DNA of 64,000 bases from the NCBI GenBank assembly GCA_023055505.1, contig JALIRH010000002.1:54245733-54309732 (forward strand), in the 5' to 3' direction. A program made the position numbers and the translations under genes. Under the pieces are notes generated by a model. That model was not told where the DNA came from. It was given only the letters and a program-made list of their open reading frames with translations, and ran no database searches. Positions 1-12,135 of this stretch are shown here, one piece after another; position 1 is the first letter of the stretch; each line of letters opens with the position of its first letter. Source of the stretch: Callipepla californica brunnescens (Eukaryota > Chordata > Aves > Galliformes > Odontophoridae).

Positions 1-2318
1 ATTTTATTTGCTCTCCTGTTTTTAGTGAGTACTATTACTTCAGTGAGGCATTTTCACTTTTCCTTCTGGATCCACACAAGTCCCATACTAGTTTCACTCT
101 TTCTGCTGAGATGCATTTTTTCAATAGTTGTATTATAGAAACATCGTATGATGTGTATGGAATTAAAGTGGTGTAAAGGTAACTTTTATATAGGTGTGTT
201 CTTTCCTCTATCAACCAAGTCAGCTCAAAATTTTAAAGACCATTCTGACCAGATCACTGTCACACTGATTCTACTGTCAAAGCTATGAAACTGTCCTGGT
301 AGCTCTACACCTTAATGGTTTTGTTTAATGTTTTTTCTTGTCACCTATGTAGTTAAATTCTTAAAGAGCCTCATGAGCCAAGTCATACTTTTGCTGCAGT
401 AGTAAAACCTAAGCTAGAGACTGCTTTGAACAAGCAGATGCTCAGCCTCATTCTTGTAATAATAATTGTATTTGTTGATTCCTCTTATTGAAATGGATAA
501 TTTTTGATTTGCAGTAACGGGCCTTGACTTCAGAGTCTGTACCTATATTTTTTGAATAGTAAAAATGTCTTTTCCAAACAATCAATCTATCCATTGTCTG
601 CTCATCTGAAAGTATATATGTGGTTGTATACATGTAAGTCAAGTTCATACACATTCAGAAAAGCATTTAAAAGGCATTCTGATAGTCATTCAGTGTTTAA
701 CGAGTATATTTGTTATTTAATGTAACAAAAGTGAGAGTTACCAGCAATATGCTCAATTAACCTCATAATAATTAGAGGCACTTTTTTGTCCAGTTTCTAA
801 GCAGTCAGGAAAATCCCAAGTCCATCGTGTCAGAATTTTCCAATGGGAGACAAACACTTCAGGGTTTTTATATTTCCCTGATTTAACACTTGGAGAAGTG
901 TTTACACATATTGAGCAGGGATAGCTGATGGCAAAACCAAAAACTATGAAGGATGATGTTTTTTAGACCTTGAACAAAAGCCGAACCAGAATATTAAGTT
1001 AAAGGTTTCCAGCAAGAGCTACATACACACAGGATGTTGTTTCTTTTGCTGTGTAGCTTTGATCTTTTTTATGATGCCAAGAATTTACATGCTTTTATAA
1101 GTGGCCTATGCTTTTCATCCTCCTGCAGGCAGATTGAGTGTATTTACCTTTAAATATTCCTCTTCCAGTTATATGTAGTTGCCTAGCCCCTGTGGTTAAT
1201 TAAGTGCAAGAAAAGTGTTATTTTGATGCCTTGTTAAACTTGTCTTTGTGTGAGCTTGTCACAAGTAGTCACTAAGAAGTTAGAGTTAACATATTAGGGG
1301 GTAGTTTTAGTATTGAGGAGCAATATTTCAATAACCTTGCTAGAAATGCTACAAGAAATGAGAACAGGTTTGTTCATCAGAATATCCTTGCTGTCATACA
1401 TTACATTTACTGCCCAGTTTGGCCCTTTTCCATTAGAGATCCAAATTTGGGCCACAAGTGAATTCCACTTGACAACTTTCTGAATTCTGTTAATTATACT
1501 AAATATGAACCTGTCACATTATTGAGATGTCGAAATTTGCAGAAACGTGTATGTAGCAGACTACTAGGAAAACCTCTGCTAAATGTGTAGTCCTATAGTT
1601 CATTCAAAACAAAATTACATGACGTGAAAATCAAGAATAAATATTTTAGTCTTCTAGGACACTTTCTTGAATACAATAAGAATTTTGCATTTCCTGTATT
1701 AACTTTTTAAGTACAAAGTAAATTAACTTGACTTTAGTAGCCATGAAAATCATGTTATAGCATGTTTCCAGTATGCTAATATTTAGAACCAGTTAAGCGT
1801 TTTCATTAGAGTTTGGTATTGCATATTGATTTTTTTTGTGTGTATTTTCTTTTTCATTGAGAGAATAAAGCACCTTTGCTTTTAAAAAATTGAAGTCAGT
1901 AGAATCAGACATACTGATTTTTATCTAGAGTATAAAGATTGCTATCAGTTTCTGGGCTGCTACTATTAATATACATTTAGGTTATGCAGGATTTTATCTT
2001 AATATGATCAGTCTTTATTTATATAAAGTAAAATTTTGACACCACTTTACTGATATACGTTTAGCAAAGGTAGAACTCCAGATCTGCATTATTACAATGT
2101 GTAGCACACCTATCATATTCTAGGCTTCTGCTGAAATATGCTTTTAATTGAAGCAGAATTGTAGCTATATATTATCAGTGTAAATCTAGTTAAGAGTTCA
2201 ACATTGACTGGGCTGCTTAAACGTTGTACTAGTATAAGAAGATATATATGGTGAGTTTGAAGTTAAATACTATAATATGTGAAGAACAGGTGCTTAGTGC
2301 AGGAAGTGATCAAGTGAT
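1..2318. other. AT-rich non-coding DNA, nothing specific
   Basis: Ordinary AT-rich sequence with frequent stops in all frames. I see no recognisable exon, RNA gene or dispersed repeat. The longest open frame is 68 codons on the minus strand near 448-654 and has no recognisable domain, so I treat it as chance. Confidence 0.6.
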
Positions 2319-2497
2319 AATCACAGAATTGTAGGGGTTGGAAGGGGCCTCTAGAGATTATCTAGTCAAACCCCCCCCACCAAAGCAGCTCCCTAGCCCA
2401 AGTTGCACAGGTAGGCATCCAGGTGGGTCTTGAATGTCTCCAGAGAAGGAGACTCCAGCACCTCTCTGGGCAGCCTGTGCCAGTGCTCCAGTGCATT
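2319..2497 (-). repeat. CR1 LINE fragment, 3' end (severely 5'-truncated)
   Basis: Read on the plus strand, this begins with the inverted CR1 3' terminus (AATCACAGAATTGTAGGGGT). It continues with the usual CR1 landmarks: a TTGGAAGGGGCCTCTAGAGA block, a diverged 'gtcaaacccc' block, a 'ctccagcacctctctgggcagcctgtgccagtgctcc' type block, and then similarity is lost. Because the inverted terminus comes first, the element lies on the minus strand. CR1 is the dominant avian non-LTR retrotransposon. Copies are usually cut short at the 5' end and carry only the distal 3' UTR, as here, so no reverse-transcriptase reading frame remains. The element is diverged and includes a short C-run (about 2371-2378). 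The far (5') boundary is approximate. Confidence 0.9.
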
Positions 2498-2553
2498 GTC
2501 TTCCGCAAATTGTGCAGTCCAGACGGCAAAAGAAACAATGTCTGTCCTTGGGG

Positions 2554-2569
2554 AAAAAAAAAAAAAAAA
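2554..2569. repeat. A16 homopolymer next to CR1 remnant
   Basis: A run of sixteen A residues about 60 bp beyond the recognisable end of the CR1 copy. It is not a CR1 tail, because CR1 ends in short ATTCTATG-like units, not poly(A). It looks like an independent slippage tract. Confidence 0.85.
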
Positions 2570-3317
2570 GGCTCAAGTCCATATACCCAATTGTATTTGT
2601 GTCTGTTTAGATAGGTGGTGCTCTGAAAAGGGGGATTAGCATGCATATATATACATTGATAGTGCCTCAGGATAGCAAAGAATTTTGGAAAATGTATCTT
2701 CTACATTTCCTTCCTTAACAGAAGAAAAATAAGAAAACCAAACTTAGTAAGTAAAATTTGAGCAATCACAAACAAGCGAGAGGTTTTTTTTTCCTTTTCT
2801 CCATCTATAGTCCAAAGGCTGTGACTGTGACTTCATGTGATGTATTTCTTGGTGTTCCCATTGCAGAATGCTGAGAAGTGTTTCAGACAAAATCCAAAGC
2901 ATTATAAAATAGAATTCATGCATTTCCATGTAAACATGCTGTGTAGATGTTTGGTTCTTACCTCTTACTGTCAGAGTTAAAGTACTTAATTTTAAGTGTG
3001 CAACTAAATTATTGACATTGATTTTAGAGAAGTCAATTGAGACGTTAAATGTGTGTGCTAATGTTTGCATGATAGGAACATTAGTTTGAGTGCTAATGAG
3101 TTTTCAGTCATCCTATCTATGTTAAATGTACTGAGGGGAAAAGAAAAAAAAAAGGAAGAGAGTATCTTAAAGAACGTTATTTAGAAGAACTAAGAACTAC
3201 AGAAAAAAGTGAAATTGTGTTAATTGCAAATGCTTTTTTTGGTATGACAGCAGACACATCTCCAGTACCATTGAAAGGTGATGCACTTTGAAATGACAGA
3301 GATGTGTTTGTTTCAAC
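2570..3317. other. AT-rich non-coding spacer between two CR1 copies
   Basis: No recognisable gene or repeat. A minus-strand open frame of 108 codons (2744-3070) has no similarity I recognise, low-complexity composition and no neighbouring splice context that I can support. Confidence 0.5.
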
Positions 3318-3955
3318 AGAATCACGGAATTGTAGGGATTGGAAAGTGCCTCTGTAGATCATCATGTCCAACCCCCTGCTAAACCAAATTCCCTAAAGCA
3401 GGTTGCATAGGAAAGCATCCATGTGGGTTTTGAGAAGGGAACTCCACAACATCTCTTGGCTGCCTGTTCCAGTGCTCCATCTCAAAGAGAAGCTTTTTCT
3501 TCCTCATGCTTCTACAGAACTTTCCTCTGTTCCAGATTTTGCCCATTGCCTGTTGTTCTGTACTCGGGCACTACTGAAAAGAGCGCATCCCCATCCACTT
3601 GTCTTCCTCCTTTTAGATATTTATAAGCACTGACAAGATCTCCCCTCAGTGTTCTCTTCTCTAGACTGAACATCCCCAGATCTTATAGACTGAACATCCC
3701 CAGATCTTACAGTCCGTCCCCAAAAGGAGATGCTCCATGTCCATAATCATCTTTGATGATTAATAATATTATATTTAATTAATAACCATCTCTGCCCTTG
3801 GCTGGGCTCTGTCTAGATGATTCCTATCTTTCTTGAGCAGGTTAGCCATGGAACTGGGCACAGGAGTTCAGGGCAGAGTAGAGGGGGAGGATCACTTTCC
3901 TTGATCTGCTGTCCACGCTCTTTTCCATGCACTCTGGGCTGGTGTTTTTCACTAT
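3318..3955 (-). repeat. CR1 LINE fragment, about 640 bp, internally rearranged
   Basis: The plus strand starts with the inverted 3' terminus (AGAATCACGGAATTGTAGGG). It then runs through successive CR1 landmarks in the correct inverted order: 'gcctctgtagatcatcatgtcc', 'tgcctgttccagtgctcc', 'gacaagatctcccctcagtgttctcttctctagactgaacatcccc', and distally 'gggcagagtagagggggaggatcac' followed by 'gatctgctgtccacgctc'. This is a longer copy than the other three in the window. Two changes are visible. One is a 24-bp tandem duplication at 3663-3710. The other is a short AT-rich stretch around 3759-3790 that does not fit the CR1 consensus and looks like an insertion or replacement. No reverse-transcriptase frame survives. 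The far (5') boundary is approximate. Confidence 0.9.
3663..3710. repeat. 24-bp tandem duplication inside CR1
   Basis: Two head-to-tail copies of a 24-bp unit starting AGACTGAACATCCCC, at 3663-3686 and 3687-3710. They differ only at the last base (T versus C). Only one copy is expected in CR1, so this is a local duplication after insertion. Confidence 0.9.
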
Positions 3956-4126
3956 CACAAGATGTTATTGATGTGAGTAGGACTAAAAAGGTCCTTCTCC
4001 AGCTGTTTCGAGTAGCTTATTAAAGGATGTTGTTCTTCTCCTGGAAATCTTGGTGCATGTAAAAAATACAGGTGTTTACATGAATACAAGTTAGGAAGGA
4101 AGGTTATGTCAGGTGACTGACAGATC

Positions 4127-4146
4127 TGTTAACAGATCTGTTAACA
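4127..4146. repeat. 20-bp perfect palindrome
   Basis: TGTTAACAGATCTGTTAACA reads identically on both strands. It is produced by two tandem copies of ACAGATCTGTTA (4120-4131 and 4132-4143). It could extrude as a small cruciform or bind a dimeric protein, but no function can be assigned. Confidence 0.9.
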
Positions 4147-5739
4147 TTAGAAGTAAGCTGACTTCCTTACTTGACCAAAACTTTGAAGAAAGTTTGTTGA
4201 AACTTTGTGAGAAATATCCATTGAAATCTAGGTCTTGAATTAGGTAAAGAGCACTAAAGTACTGCTCTGGTGCTTCCATCATTCCTGTACAAGTGTCATA
4301 ATTTATTCTATGCCATAGGTTCAGTTAAAAGGTTTTCTGATCAGACAAGGCTCCATTTAAAATATTGGTTTATATTTGCAAAACAGAACTTTCTGCTCCC
4401 AACCAGGTCAGGAGTTTCAATTATTAGGGACATATTAGCACATAAATAATGGCACATGGGCAAACAGAACTAAAAGTCAGTTTTCTAACATGTTTTTCAT
4501 ACACATGAAAGAAATTTTGGATGCCGAAAGAGAGACTTCATTCTCTGGGGGGAATAAAATTTAGCAATCTAAGTCCAGTTCTTTTAAAACAGCACAATTC
4601 CAATAGTGCAAGCAGTCTAAAATTATCATCATCAATGAGTACACTAATGAAACCTTGTTTTTCTGTAATTTCAAACTGCACAAACAAGTCTTTGGGGCAT
4701 AATAAGATGATAGCATACGGTATCTGTTTTAATAAATGATGTTCAGATTGGAAATATCGTCTGATGTTAATATGTTTTGAAATCTTTGTTGTTAAGCTTT
4801 TCTTTTTTAGTGAATGTTACGGTCCATGGTGGCCACGGATACAGATGGAATAGATTGATAATTTTTTTTTTAAAGTATTTCTATTTCACATACTAGTCAG
4901 TAACTCAGTATTGTCTGGCATAGGGATATTTTGTTGACTGATTGCCACTGAATTTTTATTTATGCTTTTTAATTAACAATTACGATTTAAATACCTCATA
5001 TAAATCTGTGATGGGGGGGAAGGGGAGATTGTTCCTCTTTATTATGTTATTTTATTATGCAGAAACATCACTATATTAGATTTCTCTAGACTCTTGTTCT
5101 ATACTGATTCTCTTTACCTTTTAGAAGATCGAAAATGACTGCTTCATTTTGGGTGACTCTTTGTTCCAGTTTATGTAGTTTGACAACAGCAACTCTTCTT
5201 TAAGAACAAGAACCTGCAATCTTTTTTTGTTATTTTTTATTTTTTAATAAAGCATAATGCAGCCAAGGACTGTTTAACTAATATAGTTTTATGGGTTATA
5301 ATGAGGGCACTTCAAATCATATTTGCCTTCAAATTCTATAATATTATTGCAAGAATGAATAAAGTACTTAATTACCTTTCCACCACGCCGTGGTCTTTCC
5401 TTTTTCCAAATATGCTGTAAGAAGTACGCACAAAGGATTTAAATTGATCTCTTCTTATACTCATCTGCTCCCATAATTGATTCCTCCATATGGAAACCTA
5501 TTCTTTCTGTCTGTCTACCAGAGATTTCTTTGCAAAGGTCCAGCCCCAGCAGGTTGATTACACACTTGTTACCTGTAATTCAATACAGCAGTGCCCTGTT
5601 TACAAAGTCCAGATTTCCTGTGCTGTCAGTTAGGGCAATCAGCACAAAGACCAAGAGGTTTTGGAACTAAATAAACAACGAGAAAAACATCCAGGCCTGC
5701 CAGTAACCCTTCACAGGTAATTTAACAGCCTTTGACTAC

Positions 5740-5920
5740 AAGGCATCAGTTGCTGTACATGTCTGCCGAGGATGAAATCTGACATCCTCCCTGGCCGCGC
5801 TTTGCCGACGGGGCTGAGGGCAATCTCTCAGCCCTGCTCAGCTCAGCTCCTCCTGCTGCCCTTGTGCCCACTGCACTGCTGGGCTGTGACAGGCCCACAC
5901 TGCCTCCTGACAACTCCGGG
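5740..5920. other. GC-rich patch with several CpG dinucleotides
   Basis: This short segment stands out from its AT-rich surroundings. It has CpGs clustered around 5768-5812 (GCCGAGG, GGCCGCGC, GCCGACGG) and CAGCTC-type repeats (about 5830-5860). It is much shorter than a typical CpG island. It could be a diverged repeat, an unrecognised exon or a minor regulatory patch, and I cannot choose between these. Confidence 0.4.
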
Positions 5921-8900
5921 CTGTGTGTTCTTCCAAAATTGTTGCAAATTTCAGGAGGATCAGTTAGAAGCCCTCCCTTGTTCCTGCTACCATTCCCCTT
6001 TGGGTCAGGATCCAGCATGGGATTTCTGGACTCTTCTCAGAAATACCAGAATGCTAAGAAACTGCTTGATCAGTTCTGCACAATTGTTTTTGTTGCAAGC
6101 AGGGCACAGAAAGAACTCTATTTTCTAGGTACCCTCTAAGTCTTGGACAGATTATTTTATTGTCTTTGTGTTTACATACTTTCGATTTAACTTTTTTCTG
6201 ATTCTACCTTTCCTGTCAATTTGGAAAGTAATTAGAAAAGCTATTTTACAGACAAGTGAGGAGGTGGAAACAGAGACAAGGATTCGTGGATCTGTGGAAG
6301 AAAAGTTAGCATCTTTCACTTTATCATCCAGATCTCTTTGCTAGCAAATGGAGTATTACCTAAACAAGTTTAAAAGTGCATTGATAAAAAATATCAAACT
6401 AGCATGTATACATGTAAGTTAGATGTTTATTGCTTGCAGAACAACCCACATTATCCAACAGATAAGCATTTTATTGGGTGACTTCAGCACGCTCAGATCA
6501 TGGAATCCTTCTTGCCTCCTTCTTTAATCATCCGTAATATATGCACATACATGGACAACTTGCAAATTGTTGTGAAAAATCTTTTTTTTTTTTTGCATAA
6601 TTGTTATGCATATATATGAACTGAAATTATTTTAAAAGTCGGAGAAAATCTATCATTTAGTTATATGTCTTAAATAAAAACTACTTCTCTGTTCTATTTT
6701 TACACTTTCACTGATGAATTTCTGAGAGCCTTTTTGTGGTCAGTTTAGTAGGAGGTATTGTGTAATGGTTACTTCCCATTGCTTGACTCAAATATCTGCT
6801 CTGTAGTTCTGCCTCAGCGAACATGATCGTGCAGCTGGAGGTATATGCAGATCCATGTCTGAAAACCAAGTATATATGTATTTAATGTTTGTGTCATTGT
6901 TCTAATTATTTGCTGCATCTGATTTGGCAAGGAACATACGGATTTAAATTTTATAGATGTGATTGGGTCATAGTGTTGGAGAGGAAGGATTGTGATGTGG
7001 TGGTGGTGTTTTCTTTGTAATTACATTGTTCTCTGCAGAGGTAGAGGCTGAAACACTGACAGACCATGGGCAGTTTACTGAAAGCATAAGTAGTTCAAGT
7101 GAGAAATTCCAAATTCGTTTGGGGATCTTTGGTGGTGTTTCTGTCCTTGAGGGGAGCAGGGAAGAGGATTATAATAACGGTATTCTCTTTGCGCATTCAT
7201 GGGGTCACGAGCAAAACAGTGAGGTCACTGAACTTACTAAGAACAAAATATCGCAAAGATTTAACTGCTTTACAATGTATGGGCACAGTAGCACTTAAGG
7301 ACTCTAGTGCAGAAAGTGCTAACATGATTGATTGTAAATGAAAACAAGCTATTTGGCACGGCGTGGTACTCTACAGGAAGCTTCCATGTGACGCGTGGAC
7401 TAGCTCACTGAAACTTAAAAGCAGGCAACGATGACTTGGTGTTTGTGATGTTTCACACTGGTGAATCAGTCATGTATTTAGGCGGGATGAGATGCATTTG
7501 GCTGCTTCAGAAACGGCAAGATAATGAACTGCCATGGGAAAGTACTCTGCATTCGAGATGGTGCGTTGTCCCCCACCATTCCATAGCTCATTTAGACACA
7601 CTAGACAGTCACTACAACTTGATTAGAATGTATCCTCACTGAGTTAGGTCCGTCTTAGACAAATAGCAGGATACTTTTAGTAGGAGATTTTTATTTTTTA
7701 TTTTATTTAACAAATTAATCCACACTTGACAAAAGCTGAGATTATTTTAAGACTTATTTAAAAAGTAGATCTGCAGGAGTAGCTATGTTCATGTCATGCT
7801 CAGAATGATATCCCTCTCATTTGAAATATTTAGGTTCTATTGATTCGTATAATACTTGAAAGTTCTTTCACCTTTTTAAAAATAAATAAATAAAACAAAA
7901 TGGGCCTGTGCTTTATTTTTGCTATACTCTGCCATTGAACTCTCCCAGCAAGGAGAACTTCTTTAAGTTTCAACATCAGATATGTTTCATTCCCAAAACA
8001 AAGAGGCCCTTTAAATGAAAAATCATTACTACTTGATTTCCAAAATAATAATATTAATGATAATAAAAATAATATGCAATCCGCATCAAGAACTGCAATA
8101 ATCTACCTTTCTAGCTGAATGGAAAGCCCTATCCACCAAGTACTTCAATAATGTGCATTAAGAGTGCATGGATTCACAAATTATTGCTTTCAGAATAAAA
8201 CTTTTCCATAGGCTGGTGGTAAATCTGATTCCAGATTTCGTTGTTGACTACTTCTTCAGTTCATCTCTTTTGGGTGATGATGTGCAATAATCCAGCAGCC
8301 AAGACTGATCAGGAAAGGGAGGAGAGAATGCTGCTGGAACTTGAACTTTCATTGATGGATTCCTGTTCCCCTGATGGCTTGAGATCATCTTAAGGCCAGT
8401 GCCACAGACTCTGTATTTGCATATAAAGAAATGTAGAGGAAAACACTGTTAAATTTTTCCTGAGAAAAAAGGTTAGCAGTTGTTAGCTGCAGAATGCTGC
8501 TAGTTTTCCTCTGTTTTAATTAATTGCTTCATACCTCTTCACTTCAGGGCAGATTTAATACTGTTGTTGATATTTTGTTATCTCTAGAGTGTAATGTATT
8601 TGTGTTACAGTATAATTATATTTTACACTTCTTTGTTTAACTTCTGATTCTCGAATTCATCTACCCATATCAGAGGGGAAAACAGACTGAAGATATTTTA
8701 ACTAGGTTTTAATGGTTCCTTACTATTAATTTTTTAAACAACTTATTATACATGTTTTGTTTTGTGTTTTGGTTTGATTTTTTTATTTATCTCGAACCTA
8801 ACAGTTGAAAAGGATCAAGCCACAGTTCAAAATAGGATTCTCACAAATCAGTTTGATATATACTTCCAGTCCAAAAGAGCATTAGGAATGCCACAGGAGT

Positions 8901-9453
8901 TCTTTTTTTCATATTATTTCCTGTCAGCAAGGTTTTATCATTTGTTTATTTGGTTTTAGCTGAATTTGTGATTATGGATTTCTGAGCAGGTTAACTTAGG
9001 TTAGGAGAAAACACTGAATGATGTTTCTGTGCCAAAACGAAAATGAGATTCCATATTGAAGACATGCATTAATTGATTAATTCCTTATCAAAAGTGGCTA
9101 ATAAGCATAAAACAATAAGTAACAGAGTAAGAGCATTACACAACTTCTGAGATGACTGAACAAGTGCTAATTTTTATTGATGTTAGTGTCCTTTGCTTGA
9201 TGTGTCCTAGAAATCAGCATGGCTACCTGAAAGTAAAGATGATACTTTGGCAGGCAGGTAAGAAATTCTAACAGGAATGAAGAGATGAGGGAGAAGGTAG
9301 CATTCATGTCAGTTAGACTGTTGTTTAATGAACTCCAGGGGGTCAGAAAGCAGGACTTACAAAATATATGTGGAGGTCTCCTTTGTCATCTAGGATGTCT
9401 TGTATTTTGTAGTCTCGTTCTCTCTTTTATACTTTCTTTCTCTTGCACATGCA

Positions 9454-9488
9454 TCCTCTCATTTAACTTTTTCCTCTCATTTAACTTT
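9454..9488. repeat. 18-bp-period tandem duplication
   Basis: TCCTCTCATTTAACTTT occurs at 9454-9470 and again at 9472-9488 with one T between them. It lies inside a pyrimidine-rich plus strand (about 9395-9535), so replication slippage is the likely origin. Confidence 0.85.
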
Positions 9489-10375
9489 GTGGTTTCTTTG
9501 GTCCTTTTATACTCTTGATAACTCTTTTTCTTAATTGCAAAAAGAAAAATCAATAAATAAGTAAATAAATAAAGATAAATCATATAAGACCCATAGTAAC
9601 TCTGGCAGATTTTATGATGAAGAAACACAGATAGAGTTTTGTCAGAATGTCACACCAGAGTGATCACTGCAGCTTTATGCTCTGAAAACTTTAGGCTATT
9701 TGTTTGTTTTAGTATTTGTTTCAGTGTTAGAGATTGCACAAAGGGAAAATGAACTTAAGGTGTCAGCTCTTCTGATATTCTGTCATTTCTATTTTCTTGT
9801 ACGTTGGGCTGCTGCTTGCCCAGAGCACTCAGTTGCAGAACCAGGGTTGTGAAGATTGGCTCAATTCCAGCATCACCAGCTCTCACACTTAACTGAAGAG
9901 CACATGGTGGTTAACACTTACCTTACACTGAATTCAGGTGATTACATAAGAATCTCCTTTGGTATTTATTCATTTATTTTTAGGGTAAACATTCTATTTT
10001 CATTATAATAGTACATACTTGTTGGACACAAGCTTCTGTCACTTCAAGTCCAGACTCAGTAGCGATTACCAAGTAGCGAGGTGTAAATACATTGTAGGCA
10101 AAGCAGGCACCAAGCCCAAAGAAATAATGCTTATCATTTCTCTGTGAGGAAGGCTTAGACCCTGTGCTGTTCCCCAGCCAATCAGGTCCTGGTGGAATGA
10201 GACAGCCCTGTTAGGTTGGCTATGGCACTACAGTGGTTGGAGCAGTAGGTGGGCTGCTGGTGTTGGTATACAGGAGGAGGAGATATTAGTCCAGGGGCCA
10301 AGGCAGTGTAGCTCTATAAGGGAGAAGCATAGGAGTGGGAGTGTCTGATCTGTAGAGCATAACCTGAGTCTTCAC

Positions 10376-11014
10376 ATGAGGTTGTGCAAGGGGAAGAACT
10401 TGTCTTGTTGCATGGGAGGGAGCAGAAAGAAAGCATATGTTTTGAAAGCACTTGTTCTGTTGACTTCCTTTCTGCTATCTTTTATGCTTATAGTAAATAC
10501 AGTTTTAGTAAGGTGCGTCTTCCTTTTCTCTGCCTGGAAACAGTGTGTTGGTAATTGTGATGCTGATGGCTGCCTGCCTGCATGTCACCTCTCCCACCCT
10601 CAGCTGAAAATAATTTTGCAACCTCCTGTCTGTTTCAAAACAATTTTACAGGAATATACCATTACAGTCCATGATAAAGAAAAAAGACACAGTTTGCTTG
10701 TAGACTTGATTGCAGCCACACTGCCAAGTGCATGTGCAATGAAGCTCTTGCATAATGAGGCTACTGGTTCTGCTGCTTCTGAGACTGCTCTTTGTAGAAA
10801 ACGGGTTGAGAACCTGCCTGTGTTTATCTCCTTACTGCATTGGCAAGTATGCTCAACTGTTGGTACAAGTGAGATCTTTCAGGACATAGGAAAAAGATTA
10901 ATGGGTCTGTTCATGCCTTTTTTCCAGTCTTCTTCTGCAGCCTCCATAAAGCACATTGGAAATCTTTGTTGGCTCACCCTATCTCCACCACCTCCACTTC
11001 TATGCAAGCGCTGA
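10376..11014 (+). other. Longest open reading frame in the window (212 codons), coding status unproven
   Basis: ATG at 10376, stop at 11012-11014, with an in-frame stop upstream at 10346-10348. The predicted N terminus is basic, followed by a strongly hydrophobic stretch (about residues 23-52) that would act as a signal anchor. The rest has scattered cysteines and no domain that I recognise. A GCCAATCAGG CCAAT-like box lies at 10177-10186, a TATAAG at 10315-10320 and an AATAAA at 11144-11149, so a compact single-exon transcript is conceivable. Against this, CCAAT and TATA are about 135 bp apart, and one open frame of this size is not surprising by chance in a 64-kb six-frame scan. I do not call it a gene. 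Confidence 0.15.
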
Positions 11015-11969
11015 TAGAATTAGGTTTATTTAAAAAGTTGTTGCTGAAAAGTGTAGCATTTCTGCTCTCACTTGGTCTTATTGTTATGTGGATGCTAGCA
11101 TGTATTTTTATGTTCCCTTCTGTATGTCAGACAGTGCAATGAAAATAAATTGATAGCACATTTACTATTCTCTTTCTTTTAAAACCAAACTTAGTCACTC
11201 AGTGGTATTATATAAAAATACAGAAATAGAACAAATTTCAGATATCTATTACCCTTATATATCTCCATAATGCAAATACAAGCAGTATTTATTTATTGCA
11301 ATTACTTAACTGATTGTGTCCTTATGAAAACAAATGTTTATTTAAAATTGTACAGATCACATCAACATACTGTGCACAGAAACTTTTTTTCTGGAAGTTT
11401 TTGGCAACAAAGCCTATGAAAGATAAAATGGCAAAGGACATGCATGAGTTTGTATTCCAGGGCCACTGGCAGAAAAATAGATTTGAGATAGTTTTTCAAA
11501 GGTTAAATATCTTTCAGTACTAATTAAATGTCTGAAATTATTTTTCACTCAGAAGTTGGTTACATGTTCTACGTGTGTGCCTGGTTCTGTAATGCAAGCC
11601 TGAAAAAAATTCTTTGAAAACATGTTGCAGTTACATACTTTTTAAGATCATTTTAATGTAGGCTTAGTATCACTGTCATAGCATTTAGGGCTTCTTTAGA
11701 AGACATTACATAGTTAACAGTTTCATAAAGTGACTCCGTCATGAAGACTTTCTGATGGATTTGTACGTACTGCAGCAAAAATTGCAGCAATAAAAGAGAT
11801 CTTACCCAAATGACAAGTTGAAACACATAATGCTATGTATTTATTTTAATGAATTTAGTACTCATGAAAAATGCCAGATTGACAGCCTTGAAGACTGAAT
11901 ACCGCAGTTCCACAGACCAAGTACAGAAAAAAACTTTGCAAGATTTTTGTGGGGCCCTACTAATGTCTT
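11015..11969. other. AT-rich non-coding DNA
   Basis: No gene recognised. An AATAAA at 11144-11149 could serve as a polyadenylation signal for anything transcribed from the region before it, but such hexamers are frequent in AT-rich DNA. Confidence 0.5.
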
Positions 11970-12135
11970 TGCCCAGAGAAGCCATGAATGCGCCTTCCCT
12001 GGAGACTCTCAAGGCCAGGTTGGATGGGGTCCTGGGCAGCTGAGCTGATAGGGGGCAGCTCTGCCCACAGCACAGGGTTTGACTGTGTGGGTTTTGAGGT
12101 CCCTTTAGTTCAAACCATTCTGTGATTCTACGATT
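11970..12135 (+). repeat. CR1 LINE fragment, extreme 3' end
   Basis: The plus-strand sequence follows the CR1 3' UTR in sense order: TGCCCAGAGAAGCCATGAAT, then 'ccctggagactctcaaggccaggttggatggggtcctgggcagctgagctgat', then 'gaggtccctttagttcaaaccattctgtgattctacgatt'. It ends in the ATTCTGTGATTCTACGATT-type terminal units typical of CR1, which fixes both orientation and the 3' boundary. Only about 165 bp is retained, so it is 5'-truncated and non-coding. The 64-codon open frame at 11849-12043 partly reads through it and is not a gene. Confidence 0.93.

Larger units (their letters stand above)
4147..10375. other. AT-rich non-coding DNA with small repeats
   Basis: Mostly featureless. It holds a GC-rich patch with several CpGs (about 5740-5920), a T13 tract (6582-6594), and AAAT/TAAA-type low-complexity stretches (7877-7894 and 9552-9580). 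An 18-bp-period near-perfect tandem duplication of TCCTCTCATTTAACTTT lies at 9454-9488. Open frames of up to 118 codons (5772-6128) sit in the GC-rich patch, where stops are rarer, and show no recognisable domain. Confidence 0.5.

Noticed and set aside
4824..4833. Perfect Kozak-like GCCACCATGG on the minus strand
   Set aside because: The frame reads only six codons before a stop, so it cannot start a meaningful protein.
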